The notes under the pieces: model-generated
What the model was told of the DNA's origin: nothing
Seen by the model: only the letters and a program-made list of their open reading frames with translations
Databases searched by the model: none
Made by a program: the position numbers and the translations under genes
Source of the DNA: Byssothecium circinans
Taxonomy: Eukaryota; Ascomycota; Dothideomycetes; Pleosporales; Massarinaceae
DNA: 36,401 nt
NCBI GenBank assembly: GCA_010015675.1
Contig: ML976990.1
Location: 26,083-62,483 of the forward strand
Direction of reading: 5' to 3'
Shown: one piece after another, positions 1 through 10,930 of the stretch
Layout: the number at the start of each line of letters is the position of its first letter
Position numbering within the stretch: the stretch's first letter is position 1

Positions 1-420
1 AATATTAAGGTTTGGCTTTGTTATTAAGATAATACTATTTGATGTTCCTTGCCAAGCATTTCTGCGCGGTTCGATGGTGTGCGCGGTTCGATGGTGCTTT
101 ACGTTATAGATAATAATAGAGATAAAGTTAAGTAAGTTAGTATTACTAAGGAATTTTAGGCTATTTAATAGTATAGGCTGTTTAATAGTACTTTATCTTG
201 TAATATCTTTATATAGACTTTAAAAAATTCCTCTATAATAAAGCTAGATATAACTAGATTCCAGTAGTTATTAACTAACTTTTAAAGTAAGCTATTTTAA
301 TTTCTTGCTATAAGAATATTAACGCTTAAGGTCTTACTTAATTATTTATTTAATAGATATATTAATTTAGCTACACCCCTTAGACAATTATTTCTGATTA
401 AGGTCCTTAGTACCACAGCC
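1..420. repeat. AT-rich, RIP-like repeat relic
   Basis: Except for a short GC-richer patch at 63-96, this block is very rich in A and T with many TA dinucleotides, unlike the balanced composition that starts near 420. It has no open frame of coding quality. An imperfect 16-bp unit (AGGCTRTTTAATAGTA) occurs at 158-173 and 175-190. In Pezizomycotina such blocks are usually old transposons mutated by repeat-induced point mutation; that origin is inferred from composition, and no element family can be named. The block ends about 90 bp before the first gene. Confidence 0.6.
63..96. repeat. Tandem duplication of a 17-bp unit
   Basis: The unit TGCGCGGTTCGATGGTG occurs twice head to tail (63-79 and 80-96) without a mismatch. 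It is a GC-richer patch inside the AT-rich relic. Short repeats of this kind are common just inside the ends of Tc1/mariner and pogo-like elements, so it may be a subterminal repeat of the degraded element. The element assignment is inference. Confidence 0.6.
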
Positions 421-468
421 ACGATGCTTGTGCACTTTGGCAGATTCGCAAACTCCTTAACCCGTAGC

Positions 469-513
469 ATGTGTCCAACCTCCCTCTCCGCCATGCAGCG
501 GGCGACAGTATGA
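469..513 (+). promoter_or_regulatory. Upstream ORF overlapping the transporter start codon
   Basis: An ATG at 469 opens a 14-codon frame whose TGA (511-513) overlaps the ATG of the transporter (510-512) in the arrangement ATGA. If the transcript starts upstream of 469, ribosomes using this uORF would stop exactly on the main start codon, which could allow reinitiation or damp translation. The transcription start is unknown, so use of the uORF is unproven. Confidence 0.35.
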
Positions 514-2258
514 ACTCCTCGCGCCCCTTCACACGAACCGCCAACAACTTCTTCCGACCCGCCTTCTCCTACCTCAACAATTCCACCTCCAAGACGTCGA
601 GATCGTCGCACTCGAAGAAAACAGACGCCTACACCGATTCACCTCCGCGCCGCAAAAATAGTGCCAGCTCCCTCGATGACACGGATCACTCAGATATTGA
701 ACACTACGCGCAAATGGAGCATTCGCGCGCCCGCAATTCGAGCTCAACCTCGTTCAGCGAGTTGCAGCCTGCGGTCCCGCTGATTGATGTGGGGAGTAGG
801 AGCACGTCCCCGTACCCGAGGAGTAGGAGCGCTGCGCAGAGTGAGGATGAAGACGACGAGTTTGAACCGGCGGACAGTATAAGGCCACTGGTGTCGCATA
901 GTGTGGGCCGAGGAGGGGGCACCTCGTTTAGAGGCATTTGGAGGGAGGGAGGACTGGGGGGATTCTTCTTCAGGACCTGGATGGGATGGCAGATTTGGGT
1001 TGCGCTGCTGGTATTTTGGGTGGGGGGCTGTGGGTTTGGGCTGTTGCTGATGAATCGCTTCATCTTGCTCACGGGCGTGTACAAGTGAGTGCAAGACGAT
1101 AAATCGAGGGAGCGGACGCAAGCTGACTAGAGTAGATTTCCGTTCCCACTCGCACACACCTACTTACAACTCGTCCTTACGCATATTTTCGTCGTGGCTT
1201 TCACAAGCCTTACGCGCGGGTTTGGCACACCACTGCGAAGATTGGGGTTTGGCGCTGCTGTCGCTCCAGCGTATCCTGTGGCTTCGACTGGAGGTGGATT
1301 TAGGAATCCGGTTAATCAAAGATCTGCCATAGTGAGGTTCGGGAAATGGTTGACGAATGGATCGGGAGGAATTGCTGGGGGTGGACTTTTCGAGTTCGAC
1401 TGGCAGGTTGCTAAGCAGGTGCTGCCACTCGCTTTCGTCTTCTCCATGAAAGTCGTTCTCAGCAACTTTTCTTTTGCGTATGTTACATCTACACTTCCAA
1501 TTGATACATTGAACTAAAATCTGCATAGTTACGCACCCCTCGAGGTCTTCCAAGTCGCTCGTATTGGCATCACACCGCTCGCTTTTATCTTCTCCTGCAT
1601 CCTTTCAAAAGAAAACCACAGCGGCTCCACCCTTTCCTCTGCCCTCAGCGCAACCCTCTTTCTCCTATTCGCCAGTCTACGGTCCAACCAGCGTGTGACA
1701 GAGGATTCCATCGTGGCAGGCGTCTTCTCCTCTTTCTTCACCGCTCTCTACCCAATCCTTCTCCTTCGTACATACCGCGTCCTCGTCTCAAACCTTGCAC
1801 CCCAAGGCGACATCCTTACAGGCTATCCCTCTTCAACCGACGACACCTCCAACCGCGAAGAAACCCGCGCATACTACCGCATCCTGCACTACACCTCCCT
1901 TCTCTCCATCATCCTCCTTACTCCCTTGGTTCTAATCTCTGGTGGTGTGGGTAAGATCCTACACGACCTACCATTCCTTGACCTCCCCTTCTTCTGGTTC
2001 ATGATCTGGTGCGGCACTTTAGGCTCCTTCGCAGTCTTCACGAGTACGCTGTTGCTGGTCAAGGCGACGAGTCCGCTGACTGCTACTTTTGTCGCAGTGC
2101 CAAGGAGTGCTTGCCAGCTCGTGTTCTTGAATTTGTTCAAGATGCCAGCGCATAGTTGGACGGGCGTGGTGCTGTGCTGGATTAGTAGTGTATGGTTTTT
2201 GGTCGCGAGACGGGATGAAGGAAGGACGTTGGATCGGCTGAGGTTGGAGGGCCGGTAG
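510..2258 (+). CDS. Triose-phosphate transporter (TPT/SLC35) family membrane protein
   Basis: Three exons, 510-1084, 1136-1477 and 1529-2258, encode 548 aa. The two introns are both 51 nt (GTGAGT..TAG and GTATGT..TAG) and the phases join exactly. The first ~165 residues are a Ser/Arg/Asp-rich cytosolic tail. After it come about ten hydrophobic segments, starting near WQIWVALLVFWVGG. The TPT pattern is visible in KFPFPLAHTYLQL, KVVLSNFSFAYAPLEVFQVA, TALYPILLLRTYRVLV and the final ATFVAVPRSACQLVFLNLF. Proteins of this drug/metabolite-transporter superfamily exchange sugar phosphates or nucleotide sugars across Golgi, ER or other endomembranes. The substrate cannot be read from the sequence; fungal relatives are usually labelled DUF250 or solute carrier 35. 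ATG 510 is the first ATG in this frame. The gene lies about 90 bp from an AT-rich repeat relic. Confidence 0.85.
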
Positions 2259-3906
2259 TGGTCTGCTGCCCACTGTTCAACCATCGCTTTCAGCATGTTT
2301 TTTCATTCTTGTTCTATATAGATTATAGTTCACAGCACATAGATTTAAGAGGTATGAGGACGGTAAAGACAGGGGTGGCGCCATGCCTTTGTGTTTCCAT
2401 ATATATGTTCCTGCATCAAATATGCAAAAATAAATTGAACGCACACCTTGCTTCTCATATCGTGAATGGCACTTGAGGAGCAAACACATGTCTGTTTTCT
2501 AGATCTGTCCCTTCCATCCTTTCTTCTCCTTTACCATCCAGCGCCGATGAAGACTCTGGCAGCACCTCCTGCGCATTCAAGCTTTGTAAACCCTATTAGT
2601 TTTTTAACACGGCATCCTACTCACTTCAGATGGTAAGCCAAGTATATAGACTCCCTTCTCCGCAAGCCTTCCCTTCTTCCTTTCTTCCGCTGCCCACCTG
2701 TTCAGTAAAAAGTTGCTGGTAGCCTTCCATGCGGGCACAGGAGGACTAAAACAATCGACACTAAGGGTTCATTTTTTTGTTTTCGGCCCAGGCCTTCCAA
2801 AACATGTTTCTAAACAAGCGCATGTGGGCTTTCGTGCGCTTGACTCAAAGATTATTAATGAAAAATGGCTGTAATATGAACGCGTCTGGAGAGGAGATTG
2901 TGCGTGTTTGGGTGGTGATTGGAGATGTATGGAGAGCAGTGTTTATGGAGAAGGAAACTGGTGGGAGATCGAAGACAAACACGCACGGTATGATGTTTGG
3001 CGGCGATGGTGGACTGTTGTGAAAAGGAAGGAAAAGACCGAAAGCGCTCAGAGAATGGGGTGATGGGATTTCCAAATTGGATGGTTTACTATGTATGGGC
3101 AGGGGAGGCGAGAATCAAGTGGTCAAGACCAAAACAATCTCTGTTATGTTGAGAAGTATAATCTGAATTTGAGAACATATGGACAGAGGAGTATATGAGG
3201 TGCTCGGAGAAGAATGGAAGAACGGTGCCGTGTAGAGCGCGGAGAACGGAGTGTAAAAAGTAGAGGTGATCAAGTATAGTACTGCACATGTTTGGCGCGC
3301 GGCAGATTTCGTATGGGGGGCGAAGAAGATATATATGATGGAGTTTAGAAACTCAGGCGCCTGACGATGATGTGTTTCGCTCGAAATCCGAGGAAACGCC
3401 TAGATACAAAGTGCGCTGAACACTTTAGACGTTCCTATCTAAGAGCGAAGACGAAACGTAGTAAAGCCCCTCCTAGAGCTTTGTTAACTTTGGACCCCGA
3501 CCCCCTTCTTAGGTGATGACCGGTTCCAAGTGAATAAGAGTTAAAACTAAACAAAAGGTGAGGTTGATCATATGTCGGTCGTCCTGCTCTTGTCTACCTA
3601 TTCTGGAGGTATAAATAAAAATAACATTTGCATGACTGGACTTCATGTGGAGAAATCAGCAAATCGGTGTCAGGAGAAAAGCCCATCAGTGTATATAATG
3701 TGGAGTGCAGTCGGCGGCGATGGTGGTTATTAACCATGAACCGGTTTCCATATACCAAAAGCTCTTGGTGGTCTGATGGATTTCCCATTGTACTGTACTT
3801 GGATTTTCTTTAGAAGCCCAGTGTCTGAAGTACTAGAGTGAAAGACTGCCGGTATTTTGATACCGTGGAAAGTGTAGCCCGTCCTTGGCGCATTCGGTTG
3901 CCTGCT
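2259..3906. other. Intergenic region, no gene recognised
   Basis: About 1.65 kb between the 3' ends of two converging genes. The open frames here are short (81 codons at most), have no recognisable domain and no convincing splice partners. Runs of T and A (for example around 2770) fit untranslated or terminator sequence. No tRNA-like fold, repeat or RNA gene could be supported. Confidence 0.6.
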
Positions 3907-4971
3907 TCATTGCTTTGCGCTGAGGACTTCTTTAACAACCTCTATCACCTGCGGCAGGAGTGCCTTCGGGGCGCCCACCACGCCGTTGTTCTCCTTCAGC
4001 GTTCTTCCAATGCCAAAATCAAGCGGCTTGCCCCACGCATCCGTAACCTCACCTCCCGCCTCTTGTACGATGACCACACCTGCGGCATGATCCCAGATCT
4101 TTTCCTCATACTTCTTCGCGAAGGGTAACCTCAGATACAAATCTCCAGCTCCCCGCGCAATGGAAGCATACTTCGCTTGTGAGTCCATGCGTACGCTAGG
4201 CTTTGTGATGCCGAGCTTCGAGGCGATGGTTGCTTGGTCGCCGTGGTTCGAGTGGCCTGACTCTACGCTCTCACAGAAAGTGGCCTCGCTAATGTTGGTG
4301 ACAGACTTCATCGCGATCTTCTTCCCTTCTTGTAGGGCGCCTTTGCCTAGAGGTCGGCTTGTTGATCCCTGACCCTTCACTGCGCTGAATAGCACGCCCT
4401 TGCCCTCGCCAGAATCTGCGTCGGCGCCAATGGAGGAATCGAGAGGAGCTTTATCGTCGACGGGAAGGTTAGGGCATCCGAGGACACCAACGGTAGGCAC
4501 GCCATCCACCATCAATGCCAAACAAACAGCATACTGTCCACCACGCAAGAAGCCTTTTGTGCCGTCGATGGGGTCAAGTGCCCAGATCCTGCCTTTCCTA
4601 CCTCCAGCGCTGTTCCCCTTGTCAAGTGCATCTATCATATCATCCTTGCTCTTGATAGGTCCTCCAATCTTGTCCTCCGCCGCGCTGTCTTCCAGCTTCG
4701 CAGCTTGTACCAAGTCCCACACCAGATCCCTTAATGAATTGTCCTTGCGCAGATCATCTGCGTCCTCCTCGCCAACGACCTCGTCGTCCGGAAAGACGTG
4801 TTTTATCGAAGAGATGATGAGTGCTTGGGCGCCGAAATCGCCGATAGTAACAGGAGAAGCGTCGCTCTTGGTGAGAGTGCCTTTTGAATGCGATGTGAAT
4901 ACCGATGTCGTAAGCAGTGTCGCTCTCTGAACAGCCAGCAGTGCGACTTCGAGTTCCTTTTCGTATGCCAT
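3907..4971 (-). CDS. HAL2: 3'(2'),5'-bisphosphate nucleotidase (Hal2/Met22)
   Basis: Single exon, 354 aa from the ATG at 4971. The enzyme removes the 3' phosphate of PAP (and acts on PAPS), a by-product of sulfate assimilation. Yeast Hal2 is the well-known lithium- and sodium-sensitive member. Metal-site motifs are intact: GEED (67-70), DPIDGT (133-138) and WDHAAG (293-298), the signature of the inositol-monophosphatase-like, Li+-inhibited phosphatases. The length fits the family (about 350-360 aa). ATG 4971 was chosen because the conserved core begins there (MAYEKELEVALLAVQ) and its context is good (G at -3, G at +4). The frame stays open upstream for another 142 codons to an ATG at 5397 (see next entry). 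It is divergent from the zinc-finger gene at 5569 and shares its promoter region. Confidence 0.93.
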   Translation of the reverse strand: MAYEKELEVALLAVQRATLLTTSVFTSHSKGTLTKSDASPVTIGDFGAQALIISSIKHVFPDDEVVGEEDADDLRKDNSLRDLVWDLVQAAKLEDSAAEDKIGGPIKSKDDMIDALDKGNSAGGRKGRIWALDPIDGTKGFLRGGQYAVCLALMVDGVPTVGVLGCPNLPVDDKAPLDSSIGADADSGEGKGVLFSAVKGQGSTSRPLGKGALQEGKKIAMKSVTNISEATFCESVESGHSNHGDQATIASKLGITKPSVRMDSQAKYASIARGAGDLYLRLPFAKKYEEKIWDHAAGVVIVQEAGGEVTDAWGKPLDFGIGRTLKENNGVVGAPKALLPQVIEVVKEVLSAKQ

Positions 4972-5397
4972 GTCTGCAATCGATCTGTTGGTAGAGAAGT
5001 AGGAGTTCGAAGTGTTTGCAAGACGAATAGCGGGGGAGGGGTAGAAGTGCTGCTTCAATTGAATCAGACGTGTCACGCTCCGGGAGAAAGAAGGAAAAGA
5101 GGGAAGGAGTGAAGCAGCCAGAATGAGAAGGGCGAGGAAAAAGTATTTATATGACGCGGATTGTGGTGGCATGTACGCAATGGGTGGGCGTAAATCGGTG
5201 GAGGAGAGTTGCGGCGTGCTTGCGGCGGCCTTGGCGCGGCGTGCAGCGGAGGTCTGGTGGATGCACATGCGCTGCTGCGGCTGAGTACGACTGCGGCGCT
5301 TGAGGTTCCTGGCTGCTGAAAGGAGCAATGATGAGATTGGCTCAATTCGTCCTTCCTGGCCTATTCCATCGTCTTTCGGCGAGAGTGCCCCCGCCAT
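4972..5397 (-). other. In-frame N-terminal extension of HAL2 or its 5' UTR
   Basis: The HAL2 frame has no stop for 142 codons upstream of ATG 4971, with further in-frame ATGs at 5397, 5268 and 5172. From 5172 the added 67 residues start with a polar tip, then a hydrophobic stretch (KYFFLALLILAASLLPSF), then a Ser/Arg-rich segment ending before the enzyme core. This looks like a signal anchor or mitochondrial presequence. The contexts of 5397 and 5172 are poor (T at -3), so leaky scanning could give two forms. It may equally be an untranslated leader within the 597-bp divergent promoter (4972-5568). Confidence 0.4.
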
Positions 5398-5568
5398 TCA
5401 GTCATTTACATAATAGTATAATACAGCCCATACATCCTTGTGGTGATCACCAACGGCTGGCGCTTTGACCTATATTTCCGTAAACAAAGGTCGACAAAGC
5501 TCGTATCCTCCCAACCCACAACATTCCCTCTTGTCAACGAGTCTGCAGACTCGCACACAGCCGTTATT

Positions 5569-7119
5569 ATGGCGTCCTCTTCACCGCCGCCGTCGGCTCA
5601 CGAGCCGGCACTCGCAACGACCAAGCGCAAGTTCGACAACCTCCTCGGCCAGCTCACGAATGCATCGTCCACTTCTCTCGCAGCGACCCTTCACTCCAAC
5701 GCCTCCGCAACCTCGCCGGCCAATTCAATCTCCCCCGAAAACGTGTCGAAGCGCTCGCGCCGACTTTCCGATGTCCTCATGGACCGCCCTCGATCACGGC
5801 ATGTCTCAGGCGAGCGCATAGCAGCGATCAAAGAGAAGTTGTTCACGCCGCAGAAGAGTCAGATCAACAGATGGTCTGTCGGAAAGAGCGTGCGCGCTAT
5901 AGGCACAAGCAAGGCACCTGCGAAAGATGTTACGCCACGCAAGCCAGTCAACTACCAGCCATACAGTCAGGAGCAATTCCTCGAGCGACTGAGGACGTTT
6001 GCTGATGTCAAGGTGTGGACGAACAAGCCTGATCCCATCATGGAGGTGGAATGGGCGAAACAGGGCTGGGCTTGTGCTGAGTGGAATGTTGTGGCTTGTA
6101 GAGGCGGATGTGAACAGAGAATAGCAGTCAAGCTGCGGCCGAAACGCAAGGACAAGGATGGGAAGGATATTGAATATAGTGAGGACCTGACGGGAAAGCT
6201 GGATGAGGGGCTAGTGGAAAAGTATCGAGAGCTTATTGTGGATGGGCATCATGAGGATTGCTTGTGGAGGAAACGCGGCTGTTCAAGTGAGTTTCCCATT
6301 CTCTGCCTTTTTTCTCCATAGAGCTAACATTTCACAGACGACATCTACCACATCCCGATAGCCAACCGCGCAAAAAGTACAGTCGACTGCCTCCTCCGCT
6401 ACCGATCCCTCAAGACTATCGCCAAAGACCTCCCCCTTCTCGAGAACATCAAATACCCTGAACCTTCGATAGAAGACATTCTCAAGCAAGTACCATCCAC
6501 CTTCTTTAGCCCGCCCGGCTCCGATATCACCGAAGAACGCCCCTCCACATCTACCGACATCGTCGCATTCCTCTTTGCGATCTTCGGTTGGCATGGCGTC
6601 CTGGACGAGCGACTGCCAATCACCGTCTGCAACCACTGCTTCCAGCGGTCCGGCCTCTGGCTCTACGAAGACACTCGCCTGAAGGAAATGGCCAAGAAGC
6701 TCAACGTACCCCTCGCACATCTACGCATGGACCTCATCCTCTCCCACCGCGACCACTGTCCCTGGAGCAATCCCGAGACCCAGCGCAACCCACTCGACGG
6801 GCCCATCGCGAACATGGCAGGCTGGCAGACGCAAGAGTTCATGATGCTTGGCAAGAAGAAAGAGAAGGCGGCGATCCATAAGAACGTGGAGAGTGTGGAT
6901 CTAGGTAGCGAGTACACGTTTCCTAGGGCTAGCTCGGATAGTACAGGGAACTTCACGAAGGATGGTGAGGAAAAGGAGGAGTCGAGGTGGAAGAAGTTCA
7001 AAGCAAAGTTGAGGCGGACGACATCGAAGAAGAGTCTGAGGAGCGTGAGGAGTGTTAAGAGTACGAAGAGTACGAAGAGTGTGGGGGAGAAAGATAAGGA
7101 GAATGAGGGTATGGCGTGA
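5569..7119 (+). CDS. C3HC zinc-finger protein, Rsm1/NIPA-like
   Basis: Two exons, 5569-6286 and 6338-7119, joined over a 51-nt intron (GTGAGT..CAG), encode 499 aa. A Ser/Thr-rich N terminus with basic patches precedes the C3HC zinc finger (about residues 140-245): FADVKVW, GWACAEW, VVACRGGC, and HHEDCLW+RGC, the last completed by the splice. A second related module near 335-380 has CNHCFQRSGLW and HRDHCPW, as in the Rsm1 domain. The C-terminal ~80 residues are basic with SVRSVKSTKSTKS-type repeats. Family knowledge: fission yeast Rsm1 takes part in mRNA export and human ZC3HC1 (NIPA) is associated with the nuclear pore basket. A nuclear or nuclear-envelope role is inferred. The start is the first ATG after the shared promoter with HAL2. 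Confidence 0.88.
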
Positions 7120-7790
7120 GGTGGTGGCGTTAATATTTGCTTTGTGACTGATACCCAGCATCAGCTTTCAGGCGTTAATATGATACGAGGTCGGTAATAT
7201 ATGGACACAAAAGCCAACTCTTCCTTGAAGCGATGTAAGAGTATAGGCTGAAAAGAAAAAAAGTCTGACTGTTATACATCGCATCCGAAGTCACATCAAT
7301 GGACCGAGGACGCCAGCTGAACAGATCCGTCCAGACATCGCCGCACTGGGCTGCACATGTTAAAATCACCTTCGACTATTAAATGCTCAAACTGCTTCAA
7401 GTTCCTCGAACTGTAAACTCTCCTAGTCCAGGATGCCTTTGCATACTATCTATGGTCTCTGGGCCTCAGTGCGATCAAGTGACGCCTTTCTTCCTTCCGC
7501 AAGAGCCCTGAAATCGCAATCTAAACCCAAACCAAGCCAAGCTAGTCCAAAAAGATTACAAATTCCATAAACCTGCTTAAATATGTCGCTAATAGATCAA
7601 AAAGACAGAAGAATATCCATGGATAGATAAAGAATAGGCACGATTGGCATCATGCCAAGTCCATTCCCGTAACGCTTACACATCTCTGCTTCATCCTACA
7701 CTGGCTGAATCTCGCCACAATCTCGGTCTGTCTCATTTTCCTTCATCTATCAAGTTAGATCGCAATGCGCCCTTCTTCCTCATGGTTGCT
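7120..7790. other. Intergenic region between convergent genes
   Basis: About 670 bp between two 3' ends. It holds A- and T-rich tracts (for example 7250-7262) suited to 3' untranslated regions. No open frame with a domain, RNA gene or repeat was seen. Confidence 0.6.
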
Positions 7791-10700
7791 CTACTGGTTG
7801 GATGTTGGCGTAGTCGTCATCGGCGTGAGGATCCCATCAATGAACTCGTCGATAAGCGTACCCTCGGCATCGAAATCATCCGTGTCAATGTCTGCATCAT
7901 CCCCATCATCGTGCTGGGGATCCTCGACCTCTACAAAGTCAGGCAGGTCATTGCCATCGACTGCTTCCAAGTCATCGATCATTTGCACTGACTCCGGCCC
8001 TAATCCAGCGGGCAATCCTTCGTTCAGGCTCGCTGTATAAGCAAGCCCAGAAGCGGAGATAGCAGTGACATTACTCGGCTCTTCATGTGCACCAAAGACC
8101 GTCGTGACCGTGGTCGAATCCGGTGATATAATGTCTCCTAGCTCCGGAATAGCATCGGCGTCATTTCCTTGCTCAGTGATATCCAGTTGTGCGATGTTCT
8201 CCTCAATCTGCGGGAGGATAAGGGCGAAGAACTCGTTTAGTTGACCAGCCATCTCGTCGGCCCGGGCTCGGGTCTCCTTTTCTCTCTCCATCTTCTCCTT
8301 GGCGCGTTGTTCTGCTTCCTTCTTTGCTTTCATCTCGGCTTCGAAGCAGCACTTTGCTTTGACATCTCTCTTGTGTATGCACGTGGGGCAGTGGTAGTTG
8401 GCAGTGCAGTAGGTGCATGTGCAGGTGGGGTTTGAGGCGGTACATTGCTGTTTATGTCAGTAAAGGCCAATGGGAGTGGTCACGATATACTTACGTCACA
8501 CACAAGAACGGCACACTCGGTGCACTCCTTTAAGATTGCCGGACACAGAGGCCTGTTATCACCAACTGGCCGAGGGTATTGACAAAAGTAAGCACCGCAT
8601 CCCTCCCATTGCACCGGATGTCGTGCGTTGCAAGGAAGTGGTAAGGGATTCGCAATCGAACTATTCGGTATACTGCGAGGAGACGGCGACCATGATCCTG
8701 TCTCACGACTACGGATACCAGACACACTGAGCGAGCGCGGGCGAGAAGAGCTGACTGGTATGAATGGTAACGAGCTTCCAGTCGAGAAAGGATCAGATAA
8801 CGATGCATGCGAGTTGAATGAAGTAGAAGCGGACATATCGGTAGCTGAGGGCGCGAATAGCGGGATCAAGACCTGCGATTGTGACATTGGAGTCTCGTCA
8901 GACTGTTCGATATCGGCATTTGCAATCGATGAAGACGAACTCTGCACGGCAGGAGGAGCAGTTGGTGTTCGTTCAGGATCCTGAACTTGAGCTCTGTTTG
9001 GGTTGTATTCAGGGATGACGAGTTGTGGTGGTTCCTGATGGGTTCGGACGTGGTCACGCTCTATATGCATGTCTCGATAGCCACACTTTCGGAACTTCAG
9101 TGCCCGGAAATCATGCTCTTTGCATATTGCAGTCTTGCAACATCGACATGAGATCTTCCATCGAAAGCTCCGGTAGCAATCATGACATAAGCCGCGGGGA
9201 CACGTCTGCGCCTGAAGATCGAGGTTGTCCTGCTTCAGGTACGAGAGGATATCGACATCTTCGCCAAGGACATACTCGTAAAGCCCGTTATTCTTGAGCT
9301 CGCGAATATAGTCCACCGGACGTAGTTGATTGGCAAAATCCGGATCTTCAAACTGTTTATTCCGTGGTAGAGGTGCTGCGCGAATCTTGTCAGCCCCTCT
9401 GCCACCTAATCCAGTGCCTAACACAGCAATTCCACCGCCACCAGAAAAGATAGGTTCTAGGCAACACCAATGCATGTTCAGCCTTGGCGGGTCGCGATTA
9501 TTCGGCGGCAGAGGAAGACCATTATTCGGATTGCTGCCATCTTCGGAATCTGATGAATCTTCTTCCTGCGAGGCTTCGGTCATGAGGTTTGGAGAGCGCG
9601 AAGCGCCGGGGGCCCACCAGAATTGGTCCCTGGACGTCGCAGGCTCCCGAGAGGGATCTTGTAATGAAGTGGAGGATCCAGAAGCTTGGCTTAAGGTCGT
9701 TCCGAGCGAGCCCCCGGGACCAAATGCCAGATTCGCAAAATGTCGTGTTTTGGCACGTTTCCTCGGTATCGGCCTATTGAAGGCGCAGCTCGCGCAAAGG
9801 GTCTTGCGGCATCCCATACAGTGCATGCGAACACTGCACGACTCACATCGCTCCGAGATGACATCGTTGCATTGCGCGCATTTGATGTTCTCGATGAACA
9901 TTTTATGGCTCTGCCGCAGATGTGCCGGGACGTGCTTTCCCTCTCCTTTGAATATGCTGCCTTCAGTCCCCAACGGCTCGCCATCTTGACCAGTCTCGGA
10001 TATCTCCCACAAACGTCCGTCTTGATCCCCGAGCGTTGAAGCACCTTCGACTGGCCCTATGCGATTACTTGATCTCCATAGCCGATCGAATGGCACCCAA
10101 ACCTCTAGGTTCTGTGGCCCAGCTCGTCCTGCGTGATAGTCCTTCCGCCTGTAGCAACGCCCGCCTGGGGTTGGGCACCACGCCGTGTCCGTCCATATTC
10201 CCAATTTATGACATATTTCGATAAGCTGATGGGTCGGATCGGAATCGGAGTCGCGACGAATAAGAGAGGAGGGTAGATACGGTCGTCGACGGTGATGGCG
10301 GCATCGATACAGGTAGAGGCTTTTGAGGGCAAGGTCCTTGGCGACATCCGGCATATGATCCATGGTAAATGGTTCCAGGAACGGCACTATGTGGTATTTG
10401 ACAGAGACATTCTTGCATCCACGCACCGACAGATGCTTCAGTGTTTTGCTCCGAGTGCTCAGTATGGTGACGCTCAGCGCCGTGCCCGACACGGCTGTGT
10501 TGCATAGATCTAGACTAGTCAATCGCGTCCCATACGGTGCCACTATTTGCTTCAGTAGGGCATCGAAGGAATACGCCTTCGATTGCCGTTCCCTACTGTC
10601 GGGCGTCTCGTTGCCGGGGGAGCCCACAGTCGCAATCGCGGGCTGCGGCAGACGGAACGACAGCGTCCGCCATGCCAGCGGGTATGCCTGCAGGAAGTCG

Positions 10701-10930
10701 CGGAGGTATTTGGATGTGTGGTAGAGATCGAGGAGGGACGAGGTTGAGATTTGGGCGAGGAGCGATTCGAGGATAGGCGGGTAGCTGGTGATGATGGACT
10801 CGAATAGGCTGAGGACGCGCTCCTCCCGCTTGCTCACATCCTCACAGCGCGTGACCGTCGGCTTCTTTGACGATGCCAGCGCGGCTCTGTTGTCCCAGAA
10901 GAGGTCGCTCTGCACCGCGAGGCAGCTCAT
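7791..10930 (-). CDS. Large Cys-rich protein with F-box-like and LRR-like N terminus
   Basis: Two exons, 10930-8495 and 8447-7791, with a 47-nt intron (GTAAGT..CAG), encode 1030 aa. The start is the first in-frame ATG after an in-frame TAG near 11058 and has A at -3; codons between them contain no ATG. Near residues 40-95 a helical segment (LAQISTSSLLDLYHTSKYL) resembles an F-box, followed by leucine-rich text (LTSLDLCNTAVSG, LKHLSVRGCKNVS). Three Cys clusters follow: about 348-385 (CAQC, CESC, CMGC, CASC), about 570-610 (CPRGLCHDC, CRCC) and about 765-845 (CTEC, then CTCTYC and CPTC in exon 2). The splice completes the last cluster, which supports it. A charged coiled coil (about 846-885) and an acidic tail end the protein. 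A role as substrate receptor or zinc-binding ubiquitin-ligase component is plausible but inferred. Confidence 0.8.

Noticed and set aside
63..96. tRNA B-box (GGTTCGA) in the 17-bp repeats
   Set aside because: The B-box consensus is incomplete (no CC at its end), there is no A-box, and no cloverleaf can be folded.
2777..3022. Small gene in the long convergent intergenic region
   Set aside because: No ATG context, domain or conserved pattern; similar frames occur on both strands here.
3361..3416. C/D-box snoRNA, from an ATGATGT followed about 45 nt later by CTGA
   Set aside because: The C box has a mismatch, there is no terminal stem and no C' or D' boxes could be defined.
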